A stretch of 64,000 bases of DNA from Eurosta solidaginis (lineage: Eukaryota > Arthropoda > Insecta > Diptera > Tephritidae): NCBI RefSeq assembly GCF_040869045.1, contig NW_027137015.1, positions 186,001 through 250,000 on the forward strand. Reading direction: 5' to 3'. Of this stretch, positions 45,724 through 56,400 are shown one piece after another; within the stretch, counting starts at the first letter, position 1, and each line of letters begins with the position of its first letter. The notes beneath the pieces are model-generated. The model searched no databases. It worked only from the letters and a program-made list of their open reading frames with translations, and was not told the DNA's origin. Position numbers and translations under genes: made by a program.

Positions 45724-48700
45724 CAAGTAAGGAAGGTTAAGTTCGGGTGTAACCGAACATTACATACTCAGTTGAGAGCTATGGTGACAACATAAGGGAA
45801 AATAACCATGTAGGAAAATGAACCGAGGGAAACCCTGGAATGTGTTTGTATGACATGTGTATCAAATGAAAGGCATTAAAGAGTATTTTATGAAGGAGTG
45901 GGCCATAGTTCTATAGGTGGACGCCATTTAGGGATATCGCCATAAAGGTGGATCAGGGTTGACTCTAGAATTTGTTTGTACAATATGGATATCAAATGAA
46001 AGGTCTTAAAGAGTATTTTATGAGGGAGTGGGCCATAGTTCTATAGGTGGACGCTATTTAGGGATATAGCCATAAAGGTGGATCAGGGTTGACTCTAGAA
46101 TGCGTCTGTACGATATGGGTATCAAATGAAAGATGTTAATGAGTATATTAAAAGGGATATATCCTTAGTTCCATAGGTGGACGCCGTTTCGAGATACCGC
46201 CATAAAGGTGGACCAGGGGTGACCCTAGAATTTGTTTGTACAATATGGGTATCAAAAGAAAGGTGTTAATGAGTATTTTAAAAGGGAGTAATCCTTAGTT
46301 CCATAGGTGGACGCCGTTTCGAGATATCGCCATAAAGGTGGACCAGGGGCGACCCTAGAATTTGTTTGTACGATATGCGTATCAAATTAAAGGTATTAAG
46401 GAGGGTTTTAAAAGGGAGTGGTGGTAGTTGTATAGGTGGTCGCCTTTTCGGGATATCGCCATAAAGGTTGACCAGGGGTGACTCTAGAATGCGTTTGTAC
46501 GATTTGGGTATCAAATGAAAGGTGCTAATGAGTATTTTAAAACGGAGTAATCCTTAGTTCCATAGGTGGACGCCGTTTCGAGATATCGCCATAAAGGTGG
46601 ACCAGAGGTGACCCTAGAATTTGTTTGTACAATATGGGTATCAAAAGAAAGGTGTTAATGAGTATTTTAAAAGGGAGCGATGCTTAGTTCCATAGGTGGA
46701 CGCCGTTTCGAGATATCGCCATAAAGGTGGACCAGGTGTGACCCTAGAATGCGTTTGTACAATATGGGTATCAAACGAAAGATGTTAATGAGTATTTTAA
46801 AAGGGAGTAATCCTTAGTTCTATAGGTGGACGCCGTTTCGAGATATCGCCATAAAGGTATAATATGGGTATCAAAAGAAAGGTGTTAATGAGTATTTTAA
46901 AAGGGAGTGATGCTTAGTTCCAGAGGTGGACACCGTTTAGAGATATCGCCATAAAGGTGTACCAGGTGTGACCCTAGAATTTCTTTGTACGATATGGGTA
47001 TCAAATTAAAGGTATTAATGAGGGGTTTAAAAGGGAGTGGTGGTAGTTGTATAGGTGGTCGCCTTTTCGAGATATCGCCATAAAGGTGGACCAGGGGTGA
47101 CTCTAGAATGTCTTTGTACGATATGGGTATCAAATTAAAGGTATTAATGAGGGTTTTAAAAGGGACTGGTGGTTGTTGTATAGGTGGTCGCGTTTTCGAG
47201 ATATCGCCATAAAGGTGGATCAGGGTTGACTCTAGAATGCGTTTGTACGATATGGGTATCAAACGAAAGATGTTAATGAGTATTTTAAAAGGGAGTAATC
47301 CTTAGTTCTATAGGTGGACGCCGTTTCGAGATATCGCCATAAAGGTGGACCAGGGGTGACCCTAGAATTTGTTTGTATAATATGGGTATCAAAAGAAAGG
47401 TGTTAATGAGTATTTTAAAAGGGAGTGATGCTTAGTTCCAGAGGTGGACACCGTTTCGAGATATCGCCATAAAGGTGTACCAGGTGTGACCCTAGAATTT
47501 GTTTGTACGATATGGGTATCAAATTAAAGGTATTAATGAGTATTTTAAAAGGGAGTAATCCTTAGTTCCATAGGTGGACGCCGTTTCGAGATATCGCCAC
47601 AAAGGTGGACCAGGGGATACCCTAGAGTTTGTTTGTACAATATGGGCATCAAACGAATGGTGTTAATGAGTATTTTAAAAGGGAGTGGGCCTTAGTTCTA
47701 TAGGTGGACGCCGTTTCGAAATATCGCCATAAAGGTGGACCAGGGGTGACTCTAGAATGTCTTTGTACGATATGGGTATCAAATTAAAGGTATTAATGAG
47801 GGTTTTAAAAGGGAGTGGTGGTTGTTGTATAGGTGGTCGCGTTTTCGAGATATCGCCATAAAGGTGGATCAGGGTTGACTCTAGAATGCGTTTGTACGAT
47901 ATGGGTATCAAACGAAAGATGGTAATGAGTATTTTAAAAGGGAGTAATCCTTAGTTCTATAGGTGGACGCCGTTTCGAGATATCGCCATAAAGGTGGACC
48001 AGGGGTGACCCTAGAATTTGTTTGTATAATATGGGTATCAAAAGAAAGGTGTTAATGAGTATTTTAAAAGGGAGTGATGCTTAGTTCCAGAGGTGGACAC
48101 CGTTTCGAGATATCGCCATAAAGGTGTACCAGGTGTGACCCTAGAATTTGTTTGTACGATATGGGTATCAAATTAAAGGTATTAATGAGGGGTTTAAAAG
48201 GGAGTGGTGGTAGTTGTATAGGTGGTCGCCTTTTCGAGATATCGCCATAAAGGTGGACCAGGGGTGACTCTAGAATGTCTTTGTACGATATGGGTATCAA
48301 ACTAAAGGTATTAATGAGAGTTTTAAAAGGGAGTGGTGGTAGTTGTATATGTGAAGGCTTTTTCCAGATCGCGACCAAAATGTGGACCAGGGTGACCCAG
48401 AACATCATCTGTTGGATACCGCTAATTTATTTATATATGTAATACCTGCCAAGATTTTAAGGGTTTTTTATTTCGCCCTGCGGAACTTTTTCATTTTCTT
48501 CTACTTAATATGGTAGGTGTCACAACCATTTTATAAAGTTTTTTCTAAAGTTATATTTCGTGTCAATAAACCAATCCAATTACCTCACCATGTTTCATCC
48601 CTTTTTTCGTATTTGGTATAGAATTATGGCATTTTTTTCATTTTTCGTAATTTTCGATATCGAAAAAGTGGGCGTGGTCATTGTCGGATTTCGTTCATTT

Positions 48701-50478
48701 TTCATACCAAAATAAAGTGAGTTCAAGTAAGTACCTGAACTAAGTTCATTAAAGATATGTCGATTTTTGCTGAAGTTATCGTGTTAACGGCCATGCGGAA
48801 GGACAGACGAACGACAGTGTATAAAAACTGGGCGTGGCATCAACCGATTTCGCCCGTTTTCACAGAAAACAGTTATCATCATAAAATCTATGAATATACC
48901 AAATTTCAAAAGGATTGGTTAATTTTTGTTCGACTTATGGCGTTAAAAGTATCCTAGACAAATTAAATGAAAAAGGGCGGAGCCACGCCCATTTTGAAAT
49001 TTTCTTTTATTTTTGTATTTTGTTGCACCATGTCATTACTGGAGTTGAATGTTGACATAATTTACTTTATACTGTAAAGATATTAAATTTTTTGTTAAAA
49101 TTTTACTTAAAAAAAATTTTTTTTTTAAATGTAGGCGTGGTCCTTCTCCGATTTTGCTAATTTTTATTAGGCGTACATATAGTAATAGGAGTAACGTCCC
49201 TGCCAAATTTCATCATGATATCTTCAACGACTGACAAATTACTGCTTGCAAAAGTTTTAAATTACCTTCTTTTAAAAGTGGGCGGTGCCACGCCCATTGT
49301 CCAAAATTTTATTATTTTCCACTCTGCGTCATAAATTCAACTCATATACCAAGTTTCGTCGCTTTATCTGTCTTTGGTAATGAATTATCGCACTTTTTCG
49401 GTTTTACGAAATTTTCGATATCGAAAAAGTGGGCGTGGTTATAGTCCGATATTGTTCATTTTAAATAGCGATCTGAGGTGAGTGCTCAGGAACCTACATA
49501 CCAAATTTCATCAAGATACCTCAAAATTTACTCAAGTTATCGTGTTAATGGCCATGCGGAAGGACAGACGGACGACTGTGTATAAAAACTGGGCGTGGCA
49601 TCAACCGATTTCGCCCGTTTTCACAGAAAACACTTAACATCATAAAATCTATGCCCCTACCAAATTTCAAAAGGATTGGTTAATTTTTGTTCGACTTATG
49701 GCGTTAAAAGTATCCTAGACAAATTAAATGAAAAAGGGCGGAGCCACGCCCATTTTGAAATTTTCTTTTATTTTTGTATTTTGTTGTACCATGTCATTAC
49801 TGGAGTTGAATGTTGACATAATTTACTTATATACTGTAAAGATATTAAATTTTTTGTTAAAATTTTACTTTAAAAAAATTTTTTTTTTAAAAGTGGGCGT
49901 GGTCTTTCTTCGATTTTGCTAATTTTTATTAGGCGTACATATAGTAATAGGAGTAACGTCCCTGCCAAATTTCATCATGATATCTTCAATGACTGACAAA
50001 TTACAGCTTGCAAAAATTTTAAATTACCTTCTTTTAAAAGTGGGCGGTGCCACGCCCATTGTCTAAAATTTTACTAATTTTCTATTCTGCGTCATAAATT
50101 CAACTTATCTACCTAGTTTCGTCGCTTTATCTGTCTTTGGTAATGAATTATCGCGCTTTTTCGGTTTTACGAAATTTTCGATATCGAAAAAGTGGGCGTG
50201 GTTATCGTCCGATATCGTTGATTTTAAACAGCGATCTGAGATAAGTGCTCAGGAACCTACGTACCAAATTTCATCAAGTTACCTCAAAATTTACTCAAGT
50301 TATCGTGTTAACGGACGGACGGACGGACGGACGGACATGGCTCAATCAAATTTTTTTTCGATCCTGATTATTTTGATATATGGAAGTCTATATCTATCTC
50401 GATTCCTTTATATATGTACAACCAACCGTTATCCAATCAAACTTAATATACTCTGTGAGCTCTGCTCAACTGAGTATA
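45724..50478 (+). mobile_element. Mini-me/Helentron-like element 5a, inside the hAT
   Basis: It has a complete head (CAAGTAAGGAAGGTTAAG) and a long minisatellite body, 45850-48395, of 129-130 bp units. Five-unit (about 647-bp) blocks recur: a GTCTTTGTACGATATGGG variant lies near 47110 and 47758. The tail has a duplicated block of about 0.76 kb, and the (GGAC) run is at 50311-50337. It ends CTCAACTGAGTATA and is followed directly by another tail copy. Confidence 0.75.
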
Positions 50479-51903
50479 ATAATGAGAGTTTTAAAAGGGA
50501 GTGCTGGTAGTTGTATATGTGAAGGCTTTTTCCAGATCGCGACCAAAATGTGGACCAGGGTGACCCAGAACATCATCTGTTGGATACCGCTAATTTATTT
50601 ATATATGTAATACCTGCCAAGATTTTAAGGGTTTTTTATTTCGCCCTGCGGAGCTTTTTCATTTTCTTCTACTTAATATGGTAGGTGTCACAACCATTTT
50701 ATAAAGTTTTTTCTAAAGTTATATTTCGTGTCAATAAACCAATCCAATTACCTCCCCATGTTTCATCCCTTTTTTCGTATTTGGTATAGAATTATGGCAT
50801 TTTTTTCATTTTTCGTAATTTTCGATATCGAAAAAGTGGGCGTGGTCATTGTCGGATTTCGTTCATTTTTCATACCAAAATAAAGTGAGTTCAAGTAAGT
50901 ACCTGAACTAAGTTCATTAAAGATATGTCGATTTTTGCTGAAGTTATCGTGTTAACGGCCATGCGGAAGGACAGACGAACGACAGTGTATAAAAACTGGG
51001 CGTGGCATCAACCGATTTCGCCCGTTTTCACAGAAAACAGTTATCATCATAAAATCTATGCCCATACCAAATTTCAAAAGGATTGGGTAATTTTTGTTCG
51101 ACTTATGGCGTTAAAAGTATCCTAGACAAATTAAATGAAAAAGGGAGGAGCCACGCCCATTTTGAAATTTTCTTTTATTTTTGTATTTTGTTGCACCATG
51201 TCATTACTGGAGTTGAATGTTGACATAATTTACTTTATACTGTAAAGATATTAAATTTTTTGTTAAAATTTTACTTAAAAATAATTTTTTTTTTAAATGT
51301 AGGCGTGGTCCTTCTCCGATTTTGCTAATTTTTATTAGGCGTACATATAGTAATAGGAGTAACGTCCCTGCCAAATTTCATCATGATATCTTCAACGACT
51401 GACAAATTACAGCTTGCAAAAGTTTTAAATTACCTTCTTTTAAAAGTGGGCGGTGCCACGCCCATTGTCCAAAATTTTATTATTTTCCACTCTGCGTCAT
51501 AAATTCAACTCATCTACCAAGTTTCGTCGCTTTATCTGTCTTTGGTAATGAATTATCGCACTTTTTCGGTTTTACGAAATTTTCGATATCGAAAAAGTGG
51601 GCGTGGTTATCGTCCGATATCGTTGATTTTAAATAGCGATCTGAGATAAGTGCTCAGGAACCTACGTACCAAATTTCATCAAGTTACCTCAAAATTTACT
51701 CAAGTTATCGTGTTAACGGACGGACGGACGGACGGACGGACGGACGGACGGACGGACGGACATGGCTCAATCAAATTTTTTTTCGATCCTGATTATTTTG
51801 ATATATGGAAGTCTATATCTATCTCGATTCCTTTATATATGTACAACCAACCGTTATCCAATCAAACTTAATATACTCTGTGAGCTCTGCTCAACTGAGT
51901 ATA
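50479..51903 (+). mobile_element. Mini-me/Helentron-like tail repeat 5b
   Basis: It restarts at the last minisatellite unit (ATGAGAGTTTTAAAAGGGAG) right after the end of 5a and runs to a second CTCAACTGAGTATA. It lacks the head, most of the minisatellite and the duplicated 0.76-kb block. It has the longest (GGAC) run, about 11 units at 51716-51761. Confidence 0.75.
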
Positions 51904-54080
51904 ATAAGGAGAGTTTTAAAAGGGAGTGGTGGTAGTTGTATATGTGAAGGCTTTTTCCAGGTCGCGACCAAAATGTGGACCAGGGTGACCCAGAACATAA
52001 TCTGTTGGATACCGCTAATTTATTTATATATGTAATACCTGCCAAGATTTTAAGGGTTTTTTACTTCGCCCTGCGGAACTTTTTCATTTTCTTCTACTTA
52101 ATATGGTAGGTGTCACAACCATTTTATAAAGTTTTTTCTAAAGTTATATTTCGTGTCAATAAACCAATCCAATTACCACACCATGTTTCATCCCTTTTTT
52201 CGTATTTGGTATAGAATTATGGCATTTTTTTCATTTTTCGTAATTTTCGATATCGAAAAAGTGGGCGTGGTCATTGTCGGATTTCGTTCATTTTTCATAC
52301 CAAAATAAAGTGAGTTCAAGTAAGTACCTGAACTAAGTTCATTAAAGATATGTCGATTTTTGCTGAAGTTATCGTGTTAACGGCCATGCGGAAGGACAGA
52401 CGAAAGACAGTGTATAAAAACTGGGCGTGGCATCAACCGATTTCGCCCGTTTTCACAGAAAACAGTTACCATCATAAAATCTATGCCCATACCAAATTTC
52501 AAAAGGATTGGTTAATTTTTGTTCGACTTATGGCGTTAAAAGTATCCTAGACAAATTAAATGAAAAAGGGCGGAGCCACGCCCATTTTGAAATTTTCTTT
52601 TATTTTTGTATTTTGTTGCACCATGTCATTACTGGAGTTGAATGTTGACATAATTTACTTTATACTGTAAAGATTTAAATTTTTTGTTAAAATTTTACTT
52701 AAAAAAAAATTTTTTTTTAAATGTAGGCGTGGTCCTTCTCCGATTTTGTTAATTTTTATTAGGCGTACATATAGTAATAGGACTAACGTCCCTGCCAAAT
52801 TTCATTATGATATCTTCAACGACTGACAAATTACAGCTTGCAAAAGTTTTAAATTACCTTCTTTTAAAAGTGGGCGGTGCCACGCCCATTGTTCAAAATT
52901 TTATTATTTTCCACTCTGCGTCATAAATTCAACTCATCTACCAAGTTTCGTCGCTTTATCTGTCTTTGGTAATGAATTATCGCACTTTTTCGGTTTTACG
53001 AAATTTTCGATATCGAAAAAGTGGGCGTGGTTATAGTCCGATATTGTTCATTTTAAATAGCGATCTGAGGTGAGTGCTCAGGAACCCACATACGAAATTT
53101 CATCAAGATACCTCAAAATTTACTCAAGTTATCGTGTTAATGGCCATGCGGAAGGACAGACGGACGACTGTGTATAAAAACTGGGCGTGGCATCAACCGA
53201 TTTCGCCCGTTTTCACAGAAAACAGTTATCATCATAAAATCTATGCCCCTACCAAATTTCAAAAGGATTGGTTAATTTTTGTTCGACTTATGGCGTTAAA
53301 AGTATCCTAGACAAATTAAATGAAAAAGGGCGGAGCCACGCCCATTTTGAAATTTTCTTTTATTTTTGTATTTTGTTGTACCATTTCATTACTGGAGTTG
53401 AATGTTGATATAATTTACTTATATACTTTAAAGATATTAAATTTTTTGTTAAAATTTACTTTAAAAAAAAATTTTTTTTTAAAAGTGGGCGTGGTCTTTC
53501 TCCGATTTTGCTAATTTTTATTAGGCGTACATATAGTAATAGGAGTAACGTCCCTGCCAAATTTCATCATGATATCTTCAATGACTGACAAATTACAGCT
53601 TGCAAAAATTTTAAATTACCTTCTTTTAAAAGTGGGCGGTGCCACGCCCATTGTCCAAAATTTTACTAATTTTCTATTCTGCGTCATAAATTCAACTCAT
53701 CTACCAAGTTTCGTCGCTTTATCTGTCTTTGGTAATGAATTATCGCACTTTTTCGGTTTTACGAAATTTTCGATATCGAAAAAGTGGGCGTGGTTATCGT
53801 CCGATATCGTTGATTTTAAATAGCGATCTGAGATAAGTGCTCAGGAACCTACATACCAAATTTCATCAAGTTACCTCAAAATTTACTCAAGTTATCGTGT
53901 TAACGGACGGACGGACGGACGGACGGACGGACGGACATGGCCCAATCAAATTTTTTTTCGATCCTGATTATTTTGATATATGGAAGTCTATATCTATCTC
54001 GATTCCTTTATATATGTACAACCAACCGTTATCCAATCAAACTTAATATACTCTGTGAGCTCTGCTCAACTGAGTATAAA
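51904..54080 (+). mobile_element. Mini-me/Helentron-like tail repeat 5c
   Basis: This is the third tail copy. It also starts in the last minisatellite unit, retains the duplicated 0.76-kb block, has (GGAC)8 at 53903-53936 and ends CTCAACTGAGTATAAA at 54080. Confidence 0.75.
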
Positions 54081-54871
54081 AACAACAAGCTACTCTGAAA
54101 TTAAAAATAAATTGATAGTTACTTTCCACTAGATCTAGGGGTGTGATGTCTCTGTACATTGACTAAGCTTCCCGCTGTGTTTGGTACAAATGGCCTAAAG
54201 ATATCAGGGTAGCGGTCGTCACCTCATAAGCGCTTTCACGCAATTGTTTTTGTAAAACGCTTAGGCAAGCGCATCGCATAGGAATGTATTCTGCTGTGCC
54301 CATTAGGAAATCAACTGCGATAATTTCGTGTAAAATGACTTTTGAAGTAATATTTTTGGTTATATTTTTCGGTCACCTGTACGAAAACAATGAAGCTTTG
54401 TTTGATTTATTTAATTGAAGGGATGTAGAAGTATTTTTAAATGCATTCAAGAAAACAATGCGATACGTTAATTTTGAAAGCTACCAAGTCCTACTGGGTT
54501 TGTTTACATGCCAGCGCCATTTCTCGTCGCTGATTGGTTGTCGCTATTTTTTTAGAAAACAAAATGAAGAATAGACAAGCACTGACAAAAATTTATTTCG
54601 CCTCACTTGAGCTTAAAAATTTAATATGGAATATACATATTAGTGGAAAGATTGAAGTTGAGAAAATAATTTAAGATTATCACTCATTTATCTAATAGAA
54701 TATAATAAATAACAGCCGTTATTTTTAAAGGGTTTTATTTAGCTTAACTCTGTGTAGCGAACAGAATTTTGTAATCGAAATTTAAGTAACTTCCCGATAA
54801 GCTACAAGCTTGAAACTTGGAATATGGTTCAGAACTCGATGAAAATGCAATAATAAGACAAAAATTTCAGA
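54081..54871. other. hAT interior, unassigned
   Basis: No coding motif or recognised repeat. It lies between the mini-me-like block and the 117-bp array. Confidence 0.35.
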
Positions 54872-55115
54872 TAGGTGGCGCATGGATCGAAATATTAAAA
54901 AAAAAAATCGTATTTGTACTCCTATTAGGCTCATATTTGGAACACATATTAAAAACGGGGAGGAAATCGCCTTGTGAAAAAACCTCCCGCTAGGTGGCGC
55001 ATGGATCGAGATATTTCAAAAAATCGTATCTGTGCTCTGATTAGGCTAACATTTGGAACACATATTACATACATGAATAGAAAGCGACATATGAAAAAAA
55101 TCGCCGCCAGGATAT
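54872..55115 (+). repeat. 117-bp repeat family, two diverged units
   Basis: Two units share AGGTGGCGCATGGATCG, AAAAATCGTAT and ATTTGGAACACATAT with the array at 315-818. They are more diverged and differ in spacing. Confidence 0.75.
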
Positions 55116-55139
55116 TAAAAAACTGTTATTTTATGAATT

Positions 55140-55675
55140 TTCGCAGTTCAATTAAGAAAAAAATTATCATAACAATAATAATGATAAAAAATTATTGTAA
55201 GGACTTGAGCTCGATTCGAACCTGCGATCTTACAAATCAGTAGGCCGATATAACAACAAAAATTGTTAATACATCCCAGAGCACGGGAAAAAGGTGTCAA
55301 CAAATATGACACTATGGCAGCATTGCCATCAAACAAGTCCAATTTTCACATCCATTCTGCAACAGATGTCGCAGTGTTGTGAATATCAATTGGCACGAAC
55401 CAGAATAGAAGTAGGATTAATGAAGACAAACAAAAAACCGCTGTGATGGCTGAATGATTATAGCAGCGGCGCCTAAACGTTGCCGATGAAGGAATTTAGC
55501 AGTTCCCGAAATGGGTCTATACAACGAGCTTTGGCAGTTGTCTAAATTTTTTCTTTCTTCTATTCTAATTTAAAAAATTTTTCAATTAAGAAAAAATTTA
55601 TCATAACAATAATAATGATACAAAATTATTGTTAGGCCTTGGGGTCGATTCGAACCCGCGATCTTAATAATAATT
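55140..55675. repeat. 439-bp repeat family, 1.2 units
   Basis: CAATTAAGAAAAAA recurs at 55149 and 55587, a 438-bp period. The unit matches those at 3971-5094, including the minus-strand B-box-like CGGGTTCGAATC (from 55649; degenerate in the first copy, near 55213). Confidence 0.8.
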
Positions 55676-55679
55676 AGTT

Positions 55680-56400
55680 TTTCTCTCGCAAAGGAAGATG
55701 TAAATTTTTTGTATCCTATGGGTCAAGCGAAGAAATGTCTATTTTACAATGAGATTTGGACACACTGCTCAATTGGTGCACCATCAACTATATGCCACTT
55801 AATCTTAAAAAATGCAAATTTATGTAGATTACTTCAGCCAGCTTCCTACACTCTTAACAATTAAAATCTTGAACAGGTATGTATACAGTTTTATAGACCT
55901 TGGGGTTGATATTGACAGCGTTTGTAAGGCGATGGTATAAAGAATTCAACAACCCGTATGTTACTAAAGCTCTTTTTACAACATTAGTCAGGCCGATATT
56001 AGAATATGGTGCAATAATTTGGAAACCGAGCTACCAGCTTCATATTGATCGGATAGAATCAGTCCAAAAAAAATTCTTACCTTTCTCCTTAAGGGATTTC
56101 CTTGCTAGTCGTAGAGAAATGCTTGGAATTGTATTTATGATTAAATTACTAAATGGTTCGGTCTCTAACTCATTCCTGTTGAGCGAAGTAAACAACTTTA
56201 ATGTCCCTTGCCGGCCTTCAAGATATCTTAAACCTCTCTACCTAAAATATTGTAGATCAAATTTTGAACTAAATGAGCCCTTCCGCTGTTTGTGTCAGAA
56301 TTACATCTCCCACTCTAGCACATTTGATATTTCGGACTCGCTTTTTTGTATTAAAAAATCTGCACCTTCCTCTCTTAATAGTAACTAACTGTATTCATTA
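55680..56400 (+). pseudogene. Jockey-type LINE 3' fragment
   Basis: A frame-disrupted stretch (WCTINYMPLNLKKCKFM-like, 55760-55830) is followed by an open frame from 55900 to 56388. It has FNNPYVTKALFTTLVRPILE, YGAIIWKPSYQLHIDRIESV and RREMLGIVFMIKLLNG, the region after the RT domain of Jockey/CR1 LINEs. It belongs to a different family from LINE B. The 3' untranslated region may run to the A-rich tail near 56640. Confidence 0.75.

Noticed and set aside
46897..48408. Minus-strand repetitive frames with a 43-residue period (ISYK...YGDISKRRPP)
   Set aside because: They occur only where minisatellite units are exactly 129 bp and break where units are 130 bp, so no selection for coding is visible.
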